Notes: generated by a model from the letters alone, not told the origin. A DNA stretch of 50,549 nt from Hyphomicrobiaceae bacterium (GCA_023384095.1 JAHDXT010000027.1:1-50549), one strand, 5' to 3'. Positions 8,212-17,187 are shown, counted from the stretch's first letter. Translations and numbers: made by a program.

Positions 8212-9482
8212 TGCGGCTCGTCGTCTTCGGCCTGTCCATCACGTCATCATGGGGAAACGGTCACGCCACCTTGTGGCGCGGGCTGGTCCGGGCGCTGGCG
8301 CGGCGCGGCTGCCGGGTCAGCTTCTTCGAGCGCGACGAGCCTTATTACGCCGCGAGCCGCGACCTCGGCGAGATTGCGGGCGCCGAGATCGTTCTCTACA
8401 GCCGGTGGAGCGACGTACGGGGCCGCGCAGCCGCCACCCTCGGCGAGGCGGACGCGGCTATCGTCACCTCCTATTGCCACGACGGCATCGCGGCTGCCGA
8501 GCTGATGCTCGATAGAAGCCGCGGGCTCGCCCTCTTCTACGACCTCGACAGCCCCGTGACGCTGGCCAGCGTCGGCAGCGGGCAGCCGCTGAGCTACATC
8601 GGCCCCCGCGGGCTCGCCGACTTCGACCTCGTGCTCAGCTATGCCGGCGGCCGGGCGCTCGAAGAGTTGCGGCTGCGTCTCGGCGCCCGGCGCGTCCTGC
8701 CGCTCTACGGGCATGCCGACCCCGACGTGCATCATGCGGTGCCGCCGGCCGAGCACTACCGGGCAGACCTGTCCTATCTCGGCACCTACGCGGCGGACCG
8801 GCAGGCGGCTGTCGAGGCGCTGTTCGCGGCGCCGGCCCGCGAGCGGCCCGCGCAGCGCTTCCTCATCGGCGGCGCGCAATACCCGCCGGAGATGCCGTGG
8901 CCGGCGAACATCCATTCCGTCGGCCATCTGCCACCCTTTGAGCATCCGGCGTTCTATTGCTCCTCCCGGCTGACGCTCAACGTCACGCGGCGCACCATGG
9001 CCGAGATGGGCTGGTGCCCCTCGGGCCGCCTGTTCGAGGCCGCCGCGTGCGGAGCGGCCATCATCTCCGATACGTGGCCGGGCCTCGACTCGTTTTTCGA
9101 GCCAGGCCGGGAAATTCTGCTGGCGCAGGACGCCGACGAAGTGCTCGCGGCTCTCGACCTCTCCGACGGCGAGCTTGCCCGGATCGCCAACGCCGCACGT
9201 GAGCGCACCTTCGCGGAGCACACCTCCGACTGCCGCGCCGAGGAGCTGCTGGAGGTCCTATCCACCGCCAGGGCGCCTGCCAAGCACGCCGACCCTCCCG
9301 GGGAAGAGGAGCTCCCCTCCCCCTTGCGGGGAGGGGTTGGGGGTGGGGGTGCTCCAATCGCAGGCGTCTCGCCCGTCGCTCCTCCCCGCCCGCGCGCCTT
9401 CCGGTGCGCCGCCCTCCCCGTCAAGGGGAGGGCATCGGAGGGGCGGGGGTCGTGGCCGCATCGAAGGACGCGGCTGCCATGA
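8211..9482 (+). CDS. CgeB-like glycosyltransferase A, with repeat-derived C-terminal tail
   Basis: A 423-residue GT-B fold glycosyltransferase of the CgeB type. The start VVFGLSITSSWGNGHATLWRG and the C-terminal donor-site region FEAAACGAAIISDTWPGLDSFF followed by ILLAQDADEV are family features. No signal peptide or membrane helix is seen, so it is cytoplasmic. It closely resembles the glycosyltransferase at 25677-26807 (SSWGNGHAT, LSYLGTYAADRQAAV, and HPAFYCSSRLTLNVTR are nearly shared). The last 60 or so residues from about position 9300 come from a GC-rich hairpin repeat read in frame and are not family-like. The stop overlaps the next ATG (ATGA), so the repeat entered without breaking the junction. 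Confidence 0.85.
   Translation: MRLVVFGLSITSSWGNGHATLWRGLVRALARRGCRVSFFERDEPYYAASRDLGEIAGAEIVLYSRWSDVRGRAAATLGEADAAIVTSYCHDGIAAAELMLDRSRGLALFYDLDSPVTLASVGSGQPLSYIGPRGLADFDLVLSYAGGRALEELRLRLGARRVLPLYGHADPDVHHAVPPAEHYRADLSYLGTYAADRQAAVEALFAAPARERPAQRFLIGGAQYPPEMPWPANIHSVGHLPPFEHPAFYCSSRLTLNVTRRTMAEMGWCPSGRLFEAAACGAAIISDTWPGLDSFFEPGREILLAQDADEVLAALDLSDGELARIANAARERTFAEHTSDCRAEELLEVLSTARAPAKHADPPGEEELPSPLRGGVGGGGAPIAGVSPVAPPRPRAFRCAALPVKGRASEGRGSWPHRRTRLP
9314..9433. repeat. GC-rich double-hairpin element, copy A (inside a coding region)
   Basis: Two hairpins, CCCCTCCCC-N5-GGGGAGGGG (9314-9336) and CCCTCCCC-N5-GGGGAGGG (9412-9432), with GTTGGGGGTGGGGGTGC between them. Related copies occur at 49065-49174 and 50453-50549. 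Here the element is translated as the tail of the upstream glycosyltransferase. Confidence 0.8.
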
Positions 9483-10300
9483 CCTGGGGCATCATACCCG
9501 CGGCGGGCCGCGGCACCCGCATCCAGCCGCTGGCCTTCTCGAAGGAGCTGCTGCCCGTGGGCAGCCGCATGTCCGGCAGCGCCGAGCGCCCCTGCGCCGT
9601 GTCGGAGTACCTGCTCGACCGCATGCTGCTCGCCGGCGCGGACCGGCTCTGCTTCGTCATCGCCGCCGGCAAGACCGACATCATGCAGTACTTCGGCGCC
9701 GAGTACGGCCGGGCGCCAATCGCCTACGTGTTGCAGCCGCAGCCGGCAGGGCTGTGCGATGCGGTCTTCCGGGCCGGACCCGTGGTCGGGCGCGAGGAGA
9801 GGGTGCTGGTCGGCCTGCCCGACACCATCTGGTATCCCGAGGACGCGCTCGACGAGCTGCCAGGCGACCGCCTCGCGTTCCTGCTGTTCCCTGTCGATCA
9901 TCCCGAGTACTTCGACGCTGTCGTGCTCGACGCCTCGGGTGCGGTAACCGAGGTCCAGGTCAAGCAGCAGGGGGCCGCCTCCTCGTGGATCTGGGGCGCA
10001 TTCGGGATGCCGGGCGGCGTCTACTCGGATCTGCGGCAACTGTGGCTCGCCCGCGGTTGCCGCGACGAGTACTTCGGCACCCTGGTCAATGCCTATCTGG
10101 CGGCTGGCGGCGCCGCGGTCGGGGTGAAGGCAGGCCGCGCCTACGTCGATGTAGGCACGCTCAACGGCTACCGCGCCGCGTCCGCCCTCGTCGCTGCCGA
10201 GGCGTCTGCGCGCACCACCACGTCCTCCCCGGCCCGGAATCGGCCGCTTGCCGTGCCGGACCTCGCCTCCGGTCCGCCCGCCGAGGGGGCCGTCCGGTGA
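9479..10300 (+). CDS. Sugar-phosphate nucleotidyltransferase
   Basis: A 273-residue nucleotidyltransferase of the glucose-1-phosphate thymidylyl/uridylyltransferase superfamily. It would activate a sugar-1-phosphate to an NDP-sugar for the neighbouring glycosyltransferases. The nucleotide-binding signature IIPAAGRGTRIQPLAFSKELLPVG begins at residue 4 (cited by AAGRGTR and SKELLPVG), the metal-binding LVGLPDTIW lies near residue 115, and YVDVGTLNGYRAA closes the domain. The last 35 residues are Pro/Ala/Ser-rich and unlike the family. Start ATG 9479 overlaps the previous stop and the end overlaps the next GTG (GTGA). The nucleotide and sugar cannot be read from sequence; a hexose- or pentose-1-phosphate is possible. 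Confidence 0.88.
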   Translation: MTWGIIPAAGRGTRIQPLAFSKELLPVGSRMSGSAERPCAVSEYLLDRMLLAGADRLCFVIAAGKTDIMQYFGAEYGRAPIAYVLQPQPAGLCDAVFRAGPVVGREERVLVGLPDTIWYPEDALDELPGDRLAFLLFPVDHPEYFDAVVLDASGAVTEVQVKQQGAASSWIWGAFGMPGGVYSDLRQLWLARGCRDEYFGTLVNAYLAAGGAAVGVKAGRAYVDVGTLNGYRAASALVAAEASARTTTSSPARNRPLAVPDLASGPPAEGAVR

Positions 10301-11073
10301 GCAGCGAACTCGCGCCGACACGCCTCTCCCGGGATGAGATCGCCAGTCGGATCGAGGCACTGGGGCCGTGGTTCCACAATATCGACCTGGCGGGCGTCGA
10401 GACGGCGCCGGGCCACTTCCTCGGCGACTACCCCGCGGTCAAGTGGCGCCACTTCTGGCACGCGGTCGCACCGGCCATCGCCGGCCGCAGCGTGCTCGAC
10501 ATCGGCTGCAATGCCGGCTTCTACTCGATCGCCGCCAGGCGGGCCGGCGCCGCCCGCGTGCTCGGCATCGACACGGACCCGGATTATCTCGCGCAGGCAA
10601 GGTTCGCTGCCGAGGTCTGCGGCCTCGACCTCGAATACCGTCAGCTCTCGGTCTACGACGTCGCCACGCTCGGTGAGCGCTTCGACGTCGTGCTGTTCCT
10701 GGGCGTGCTCTACCATCTGCGCCACCCGCTGCTCGCCCTCGACCTGATCCACGAGCATGTCGCCGGCGACCTGCTGGTCTACCAGTCGATGCAGCGCGGC
10801 AGCGCCGAGGCGGCACCGGTCGAGCCCGACTACGGCTTCTGGGCGACGGACCACTTCGATCACCCCGGCTACCCGAAGCTGCATTTCATCGAGCACGCCT
10901 ATTCGGGCGACCAGACGAACTGGTGGGCGCCGAACCGCGCCTGCTCGGAGGCGATGCTGCGCAGCGCCGGCTTCGCCATCGCCGCGCATCCGGAGGACGA
11001 GATCTTCATCTGCCGGCGCCTCGCAGCCCCTGCGGGCGTCGGCGCCGTCTATCCGGCAAGGGGGCCGCGATGA
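10297..11073 (+). CDS. SAM-dependent methyltransferase (resembles NCBIfam TIGR04290)
   Basis: A 258-residue class I methyltransferase. The SAM-binding motif I is VLDIGCNAGFYSI near residue 68, followed by VLGIDTDPDYLAQARFA and motif IV FDVVLFLGVLYHLRHP. It resembles CmoB-like enzymes and, from memory, the TIGR04290 family found in glycoconjugate clusters beside a TIGR04295 radical SAM protein. The start is GTG 10297, sharing GTGA with the previous stop, and the stop shares ATGA with the glycosidase-like gene. It probably O- or C-methylates a sugar in the product. The substrate is not known. Confidence 0.85.
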   Translation: MSSELAPTRLSRDEIASRIEALGPWFHNIDLAGVETAPGHFLGDYPAVKWRHFWHAVAPAIAGRSVLDIGCNAGFYSIAARRAGAARVLGIDTDPDYLAQARFAAEVCGLDLEYRQLSVYDVATLGERFDVVLFLGVLYHLRHPLLALDLIHEHVAGDLLVYQSMQRGSAEAAPVEPDYGFWATDHFDHPGYPKLHFIEHAYSGDQTNWWAPNRACSEAMLRSAGFAIAAHPEDEIFICRRLAAPAGVGAVYPARGPR

Positions 11074-11999
11074 TCGAAGCCGCGATGATCTGGAACGAGC
11101 CCAACAACAAGTCGCACTGGGACCCGGAGCTCGATCCAGGCTGGATGCGGTTCTCGCGGATGGCGGTGCTCGCCGCGCAGGCGATCCGGCGCGAGAACCC
11201 CCGCCTCACACGCGTGCTGGGCGGCATCTCGCCGATCGATCCCTGCTTCATCCGGAACATGGCGGGATCGGGGGTGCTCGACAGCGTGGACACCGTCGCG
11301 GTCCATGGCTTTCCGCTCGACTGGAACCTCTGGCAGATCCACGAGTGGCCGGACAAGCTCGACGAGATCCGCGCCGAGACGGGATTGCCGGTCTGGGTGA
11401 CGGAGGTCGGCGTCTCGACCTTCGGCGCCGAGGAGGTGCAGGCCTGGGGCGTCGACCGGACCGCGGAGCTGCTCGTCGGCCGCACGCACCGCATCCACTG
11501 GTACAGCCTCTACGACCTGCCGCGCACCTGGGAGGCCACGACCCGCCACCGCGAGGCGGAAGGCTCCTCCTACTACCGGCACTTCCACATGGGTCTGCTC
11601 GACGAGGAGGGTCGGCCGAAGCTGGCGCTCGACCGCTTCGGCAGGCACACGCCCGACCTCGGCATCTGCCAGTGGTTCCACTTCGAGGACCATCGGCTGG
11701 ACGAGGCGGTGGCCTGGATGAAGCGGCTGGGAGTGCGCCACCTGCGCACCGGCCTTTCGTGGGCCGACAGCTTCCGCCCCGGCGCGCTCGCGTGGTTCGA
11801 CCGGCAGATGGCGGCGCTCGAAACCTTCGAGGTGACGCTGACGTTCTGCTTCACGCCAGAGCGCCGCGGGATCGCGCCCCACCATACGAGCCCGCCGCTC
11901 GTCGAGGAGGAGTTCGCCGAGTTCTGCGCCGGCATGGTGCGCCGCTACTGCCCGGGCAAGACCGAGGCGTCAGCGGACCGGCTGGCGCTGGAAGCCTGA
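11070..11999 (+). CDS. Glycosidase-like protein with apparently permuted TIM barrel
   Basis: A 309-residue protein of the clan GH-A type (annotated in relatives, as I recall, as beta-xylosidase-like). The acid/base motif MIWNEPNN (E10) sits at the very N-terminus and the likely nucleophile VWVTEVG (E112) follows, then strand-8-like HWYSLYDL (143-150). After that, residues 197-293 (ICQWFHFED, LGVRHLRTGLSWADSFRP, VTLTFCFTPE, EFAEFCAGMVRRY) look like strands 1-3 that normally precede the NEP motif. The domain order is therefore rotated. No signal peptide is present, so it acts in the cytoplasm, perhaps as a transglycosidase or trimming enzyme. It overlaps the previous gene by four bases. Confidence 0.75.
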   Translation: MIEAAMIWNEPNNKSHWDPELDPGWMRFSRMAVLAAQAIRRENPRLTRVLGGISPIDPCFIRNMAGSGVLDSVDTVAVHGFPLDWNLWQIHEWPDKLDEIRAETGLPVWVTEVGVSTFGAEEVQAWGVDRTAELLVGRTHRIHWYSLYDLPRTWEATTRHREAEGSSYYRHFHMGLLDEEGRPKLALDRFGRHTPDLGICQWFHFEDHRLDEAVAWMKRLGVRHLRTGLSWADSFRPGALAWFDRQMAALETFEVTLTFCFTPERRGIAPHHTSPPLVEEEFAEFCAGMVRRYCPGKTEASADRLALEA

Positions 12000-12016
12000 G
12001 AAGAGCGTTCACCCGC

Positions 12017-12892
12017 ATGGGCGATCCGGGAGCACAACAGCGGCAGACCGCAGGCGGCCGGGAGCACGGCCAGGACCGGCTCGCCGCCCTGCTCGACCGC
12101 CATCTTGGCCGGATCGATGCAGCCGATGTCGGCATCGTCGTTGCCCACCCCGACGACGAGACCATCGGCTGCGGCGCGCAGCTCGCGCGCTGGGCGGGCG
12201 CCACGCTCGTCATGATGACCGACGGCGCGCCCGTCGACCTGAAGGACGCACGCGCCCAGGGCTTCGCGACGACCGCGGACTACGCGCTGGCGCGCCGCAG
12301 CGAGCTGATGCAGGCGCTGGCCATCGCCGGCGTGCCCGAGGCGGCGGTGGCCTTCCTCGACATCCCCGACCAGCAGGTGGCGCGCCGGCTGGCCGAGGCG
12401 GCCCGCCGCCTGACCGAGATCGTCGAGGCCCGCGATCTCGGTGTCCTCTTCACCCATGCCTACGAAGGCGGGCACCCTGACCATGACGCCACGGCGTTCG
12501 CGGTCCATGCCGCGGCGCGGCTGCTCGAGGCGGAGGGCCGCCCCGTGCTGGTAGTGGAGATGCCGTTCTATCAGTCGGGGGACGGCGGCATGGCACTGCA
12601 GCAGTTCACTCCGGCTCCTGACGGCAAGGAGATCACGCTGTACCTGTCGCCGGAGGAGCAGACGCTCAAGCGGGGGATGATGGCGGCCCACCGCACCCAA
12701 GCCGCGATCCTGGCGCCGTTCGAGGTCGAGGCAGAGCGCTTCCGCATCGCCCCGACCTACGACTTCGCCAAGCTGCCCAACGACGGGCGGCTCCTCTATG
12801 ACGAGCGGGACTGGGGGCTGACCGGGTCCGAGTGGCAGGCGCTGGCGCAAGCCGCGCTCGCCGAGCTTGGGCTCGCAAACGCACCGTGCTGA
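12017..12892 (+). CDS. PIG-L family deacetylase
   Basis: A 291-residue zinc-dependent N-acetyl-sugar deacetylase of the PIG-L/LmbE/MshB family. The metal and catalytic motif AHPDDE is at residues 43-48 and the second motif GGHPDHD at 151-157. Relatives remove acetyl from GlcNAc linked to inositol (MshB, PIG-L) or from other amino sugars. The ATG at 12017 is used; the first 35 residues are not conserved. The end overlaps the next glycosyltransferase by seven bases. With the inositol phosphate synthase, GT4 enzyme and acyltransferase nearby, it supports a GlcNAc-containing product, although the exact substrate is inference. Confidence 0.92.
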   Translation: MGDPGAQQRQTAGGREHGQDRLAALLDRHLGRIDAADVGIVVAHPDDETIGCGAQLARWAGATLVMMTDGAPVDLKDARAQGFATTADYALARRSELMQALAIAGVPEAAVAFLDIPDQQVARRLAEAARRLTEIVEARDLGVLFTHAYEGGHPDHDATAFAVHAAARLLEAEGRPVLVVEMPFYQSGDGGMALQQFTPAPDGKEITLYLSPEEQTLKRGMMAAHRTQAAILAPFEVEAERFRIAPTYDFAKLPNDGRLLYDERDWGLTGSEWQALAQAALAELGLANAPC

Positions 12893-13959
12893 GGGTCCTC
12901 CAGCTCGCCTATCCGCTCGCGCCGGTCGGGCCCGACGCCGTGGGCGGCGCCGAGCAGGTGCTGTGCCATCTCGAGCGCGGTCTCGCCGCGCGCGGCCATG
13001 AGACCATCGTCGTCGCCTGCGAGGGCTCGCAGGTCTGCGGCCGGCTATTGCCGGTGCCGCGCATCTGCCCGCCCTACGACGCCGCGGCGATCGAGTCCGT
13101 GCGCGCGCGCCACGCCGAAGCGATACGCGACGCGCTGACCCGATGGCGGGTGGCTCTCGTCCACATGCATGGTTTCGACTTCGACAGCTACCTGCCCCCT
13201 CCGGGCGTGCCCGTGCTCGCGACCCTGCACTGTCCGCCGTCCTGGTACTCGCCAGATGCACTGCGGCCGCGGCGGGAGGAAACCTGGCTCAATGCCGTCT
13301 CGCGGCGCCAGCACGAGGAGCTCTCCCCCAACGACCGGCTGTTGCCGTTCGTCGAGAACGGCGTGCCTGTCGAGGCATTCTCCGGGCTCAATGCCCGGCG
13401 CGGCTTCGCGCTCGTGCTGGCGCGCATCGCTCCGGAGAAGGGCATTCGCGAGGCACTCGAGGCGGCGCGGCTGGCCGACGCGGCGCTGCTGGTGGCGGGC
13501 GAGCTTTTCCCCTATCCCGAGCACCAGCGCTACTTCGCCGAGGAGATCGCGCCACTGCTCGATCGAAGGCGGCGCTATCTCGGCCCGATCGGCTTCGACC
13601 GCAAGCGCCGGCTTCTGGCCGCCGCGCGCTGCGTCGTCGTCCCGTCGCTGGCAGGGGAGACGAGCTCGTTGGCGGCCCGCGAGGCGTTGGCTTCCGGCAC
13701 GCCGGTGGTGGCGTTCCGCCGGGGCGCGCTGGCCGAAACGATCGAACACGGAGTGACGGGGTTTCTCGCCGATGCGGACGACGTCACCGGCCTGGCGGCG
13801 GCCATGCAGGCAGTCTCCTCGATCGATCCCGAGGCCTGCCGCGCCGCCGCCCGCGCCCGCTTCTCGCTCGATCGCATGGTGGAGGGCTATGTCGGCCTCT
13901 ATCGGGAGATGATCCGGCGGTCTGCGGCACTTGGCCCGGCAGCGGAGGCGGCGCTGTGA
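12886..13959 (+). CDS. GT4 family glycosyltransferase 1
   Basis: A 357-residue GT-B glycosyltransferase. The N-terminal acceptor domain begins VLRVLQLAYPLAPVGPDAVGGAEQVL (cited by DAVGGAEQVL), with LARIAPEKGIREALEAA near residue 180 and the donor-site VVVPSLAGETSSLAAREALASGTPVVAF in the C-terminal domain (cited by REALASGTPVVAF). The start is GTG 12886, just before the PIG-L stop, giving a seven-base overlap; an upstream start is not supported by similarity. The stop shares GTGA with the acyltransferase gene. Position between a PIG-L deacetylase and an acyltransferase suggests the three modify one sugar residue. Confidence 0.9.
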   Translation: MLRVLQLAYPLAPVGPDAVGGAEQVLCHLERGLAARGHETIVVACEGSQVCGRLLPVPRICPPYDAAAIESVRARHAEAIRDALTRWRVALVHMHGFDFDSYLPPPGVPVLATLHCPPSWYSPDALRPRREETWLNAVSRRQHEELSPNDRLLPFVENGVPVEAFSGLNARRGFALVLARIAPEKGIREALEAARLADAALLVAGELFPYPEHQRYFAEEIAPLLDRRRRYLGPIGFDRKRRLLAAARCVVVPSLAGETSSLAAREALASGTPVVAFRRGALAETIEHGVTGFLADADDVTGLAAAMQAVSSIDPEACRAAARARFSLDRMVEGYVGLYREMIRRSAALGPAAEAAL

Positions 13960-14974
13960 CAGGCGCGTTCGAGACCGACGAGATCCGCGAGCCCGCGGCG
14001 CTGGCCGGCCTGGCCCCGGAGTGGTGGGAGCTGTGGCGGCGCTCGCCCGCGGCGACGCCGTTCCAGTCCCCCGCCTGGCTCACCGCCTGGTGGGCCGCGT
14101 TCGCGCCGGGCAGGCTGATGTCGATCGCGGTCCGCGACAGGGGCCGGCTGGTCGCCCTGGCGCCGCTCTATCTGGAGGACGGCCCTAATGGCCGCCGCCT
14201 CCTCCCGCTCGGCATCTCGCTCAGCGACTACGTCGATGTGCTGGTCGATCCCGAAGCTCCCGGTGCGGGAGGCGCAATCGTGCATCACCTGACGCATTGC
14301 CGCGAGTCGTGGGTCGCATGGGAGATGGCCGCGTCCTTCCCGATGCCGCCTCGCTTCGCCTGCCCTGCCCCGACCATTGCTCGGAGGCGGTGGAGGACGC
14401 CGACACCTGCCCTGTTCTCCATCTGTCGCCCGGCTGCGCCGATGCGGCGACCCATCCGGCCATTCCGGCGCGGCAGAGGCGCAAGCTGCGCATGGCCCGG
14501 CACAGGCTGTCGCGCAGCCCCGGCGCGGCGGTCGTCGCGACGCGTGAGCGCACGCCCCGGCAATGGCTCGACGCTCTCGTCGAAACGCACACGACGCGAT
14601 GGGAAGGGCGAGGTCTGCCCGGCGTGCTCGCCGATCCGCGCACCCGCGCGTTCCATGGCGACGCTCTGGCCGGCCTCGTCGAGCGCGGGATCGCGCGCCT
14701 CTTCGCATTGAGGATCGGCGGCGGGATCGCGGGCGTTTACTACGGGTTCTCCCACTGCGGCCGCGCCTATGGCTACCTGGGAGGCTTCGACCCGCGCTTC
14801 GCGTACTACAGTCCCGGCACGGTGCTTCTCGGCCATGCCATCGAGGACGCGATGCGGGAGGGCGTGCGCGAGCTCCACCTCCTGCGCGGCGGCGAGGCTT
14901 ACAAGTACGCGTGGGGCGCCGTCGACCGGCATACCCTGAAGCTGACCTTCGTGAGGCACACGGGCCATGGCTGA
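13956..14974 (+). pseudogene. GNAT/CelD-like acyltransferase gene with a single-base frameshift
   Basis: This gene encodes a GNAT_6/CelD (BioF2-like) acyltransferase in two frames. Codons from GTG 13956 give the N-terminal part (EWWELWRRSPAATPFQSPAWL to HCRESWVAWEMA), then the similarity switches to another frame from about 14333 (VLPDAASLRLPCPDHC to RGGEAYKYAWGAVDRH). The switch fits loss of one base near 14331: inserting one base restores GCC-GAC-GTC-CTT, reading WEMA-D-VLPDAA. Both halves are otherwise intact, so the mutation is recent or a sequencing error. The family transfers acyl groups to amino sugars or peptides; after the deacetylase this would be a re-acylation step. The gene overlaps both neighbours. 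Confidence 0.82.
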
Positions 14975-15875
14975 AGAGCGGCACGGATCGGTTGCGGCGG
15001 ACCTGCCTGATCCGCTGCGCCGGCCGCTCGATGCGTGCGCGCGGGGCGCCCTCGCTCCCAACGTCGCCCTGATGCGGCTGCTGATCGAGGCGAGGTACGC
15101 CGACGAGATCGCGCCGGCGATCCTCGCCGCCTCGGCGGCGGCAGGCCGGCCGGAGCGCGAGCGGCTGGCCGCCATGCTCGCGCTGTGGCGCCGCTCTCCG
15201 GGCGCATGGGACACCGTGAGGTCCGTCCTGGGCGAGGCAGATCACACGAGGCGCGATGCCGGGCTAGGCTCGCCGGCGCGCTGGGCCGCGGTCTTCGACC
15301 GCCTGTCCGAGCTGTCGCCGGAAGCCGGCGTCGCCCTCTACTCGCTGGGGTCGCCCGACCTGCTCGATGCGGCGACAACCAGTCTCGTCGACCGTCTTCG
15401 CGAGTGGGGATTGCTCGGCGGCGACCGCACGGCACTCGACCTCGGCTGCGGCATTGGCCGCGTCACGGCCGCGCTCGCGGGCGAGGTCGGCGCCGTGGTC
15501 GGGGTCGACGTCTCGGGCGGCATACTCGCCGTCGCCCGCCGGCGCTGCGCCGGCCGCCCCAATATCCTGCTGGCGCAGACGTCGGGCCGCGACCTGGCGG
15601 CCTTGGCCAGCGGCGCCTTCGACCTGGTGCTGGCCGTCGATACGTTTCCCTATCTCGTCCTTGCGGGCGGCGGTCTCGCGGAAACGTGCCTGCGCGAGGC
15701 ACACCGCGTCCTCAGGCCCGGCGGCTCGCTCGTGCTGTTCAATTACTCCTACGGCGACGACGGCGAGCCTTTCGGCCCTCAGGCGGAGAGCGCCGGGTTC
15801 CGGCCCGTGCGCCTCGGCACCCGCGATCTCGCGTGGTGGGACGGGATCACCTATCATGTCCGCCGTGCGGATTGA
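14967..15875 (+). CDS. Class I SAM-dependent methyltransferase with N-terminal helical domain
   Basis: A 302-residue protein. The C-terminal part is a Methyltransf_11/25-type domain: motif I TALDLGCGIGRVTAAL near residue 150, VVGVDVSGGILAVARRR, FDLVLAVDTFPYLV, and HRVLRPGGSLVLFNYSY (post-I, IV and V motifs, cited by LDLGCGIGR and LRPGGSLVLF). The first 140 residues are helical, unrelated to catalysis and without a recognised family. The ATG at 14967 overlaps the acyltransferase gene by eight bases. It likely methylates an intermediate on the same sugar unit. A 77-base gap follows before phosphopentomutase, the first real gap in this half of the cluster. Confidence 0.85.
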   Translation: MAEERHGSVAADLPDPLRRPLDACARGALAPNVALMRLLIEARYADEIAPAILAASAAAGRPERERLAAMLALWRRSPGAWDTVRSVLGEADHTRRDAGLGSPARWAAVFDRLSELSPEAGVALYSLGSPDLLDAATTSLVDRLREWGLLGGDRTALDLGCGIGRVTAALAGEVGAVVGVDVSGGILAVARRRCAGRPNILLAQTSGRDLAALASGAFDLVLAVDTFPYLVLAGGGLAETCLREAHRVLRPGGSLVLFNYSYGDDGEPFGPQAESAGFRPVRLGTRDLAWWDGITYHVRRAD

Positions 15876-15952
15876 TCCGCCGCCAGCGAACGATCCGGCC
15901 ACTCGCGCGTTGACGACAGGCCGGTAAAGACCTTGCAGCGGAAGCCGACGAA

Positions 15953-17167
15953 ATGCCACGCGCCGCGCTCCTCGTCCTCGATTCGGTGGGCATCGGCGGC
16001 GCGCCGGACGCGGCTCTCTACGGGGACGCGGGCGCCGATACCGTCGGCCACATCGCCGAGTGCTGCGCGCGCGGCGAGGCCGATCGGGCGGGGCTGCGGA
16101 ATGGACCGCTGTTGCTGCCGAACCTCATTCGCCTCGGACTCGGCGGCGCGTGCGGGCTGGCAACCGGCCGCATCCCGCCCGGGCTCGAGGGCGCCGCGCC
16201 ACACGCGTGCTACGGCTCGGCGGCCGAGGTCTCGCGCGGCAAGGACACGCCTTCCGGCCATTGGGAGCTCGCCGGCGTGCCAGTGCCCTTCGACTGGGGC
16301 AATTTCCCGGACAGCATCCCCTGCTTTCCGCCGGACCTCGTCGCGGCACTGTGCGCCGAGGCCGGACTGCCGGGCATCCTCGGCGACCGCCACGCGTCGG
16401 GCACCGCCATCATCGAGGAGCTGGGCGAGGAGCACCTGCGGACGGCCAAGCCCATCTGCTACACCTCCGCCGACAGCGTGCTCCAGATCGCCGCGCACGA
16501 GGAGGCGTTCGGGCTGGCGCGCCTCTACGCAGTGTGCGCCGTCGCGCGCCGGCTGGTCGATCCGCTGCGCATCGGGCGGGTGATTGCGCGCCCGTTCGTC
16601 GGCGCCCCGGCAACGGGCTTCCAGCGCACCGCAAACCGGCGCGACCTCGGCGTGCCGCCGCCCTCGCCCACGATCCTCGACCGCGCGACGGCGGCGGGCC
16701 GCGACGTGGTGAGCGTCGGCAAGATCGCCGACATCTTCGCCCATTCCGGCACCGGCCGCGTGCTCAAGGCCGTCGGCACCGATGCGCTGCTCGACCGCAC
16801 GCTGGAGGGCCTCTCGTCGCTCGGCGACGGGGGGCTGCTGCTCGCCAACTTCGTCGACTTCGACAGCGAGTACGGCCATCGCCGCGATGTGGCGGGCTAC
16901 GCCGCGGCCCTCGAGGCCTTCGATGCGCGCCTGCCGGATCTCATGGCGCGGCTCGGTCCTGGCGATTTGCTGATCGTCACTGCCGATCACGGCTGCGACC
17001 CCACGTGGCGGGGCACCGACCATACGCGCGAGCAGGTCCCGGTCCTGGTCTCCGGCACCGGGCGCGAGCCGGGCCCGCTCGGCCGCCGCACGACCTTCGC
17101 CGATGTCGGCGCGACTATCGCAAGGCATCTCGGGCTGGAGCCCACCGCCGCAGGCTCGCCATTCTGA
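15953..17167 (+). CDS. deoB: Phosphopentomutase
   Basis: A 404-residue enzyme of the alkaline phosphatase superfamily that interconverts ribose-1-phosphate and ribose-5-phosphate (and the deoxy forms). Metal-site motifs are [14 protein letters not shown] (D10), [12 protein letters not shown] (phospho-acceptor T99) and the C-terminal [18 protein letters not shown]. Length and order match DeoB. Normally it lies with nucleoside phosphorylase genes; here it is inside the glycoconjugate cluster and convergent with inositol phosphate synthase, 20 bases away. It may only be a neighbour, or it may supply a pentose-1-phosphate to the cluster's nucleotidyltransferase. Confidence 0.95.
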   Translation: MPRAALLVLDSVGIGGAPDAALYGDAGADTVGHIAECCARGEADRAGLRNGPLLLPNLIRLGLGGACGLATGRIPPGLEGAAPHACYGSAAEVSRGKDTPSGHWELAGVPVPFDWGNFPDSIPCFPPDLVAALCAEAGLPGILGDRHASGTAIIEELGEEHLRTAKPICYTSADSVLQIAAHEEAFGLARLYAVCAVARRLVDPLRIGRVIARPFVGAPATGFQRTANRRDLGVPPPSPTILDRATAAGRDVVSVGKIADIFAHSGTGRVLKAVGTDALLDRTLEGLSSLGDGGLLLANFVDFDSEYGHRRDVAGYAAALEAFDARLPDLMARLGPGDLLIVTADHGCDPTWRGTDHTREQVPVLVSGTGREPGPLGRRTTFADVGATIARHLGLEPTAAGSPF

Positions 17168-17187
17168 GCGGCCGCTGCCGCGGCTGG

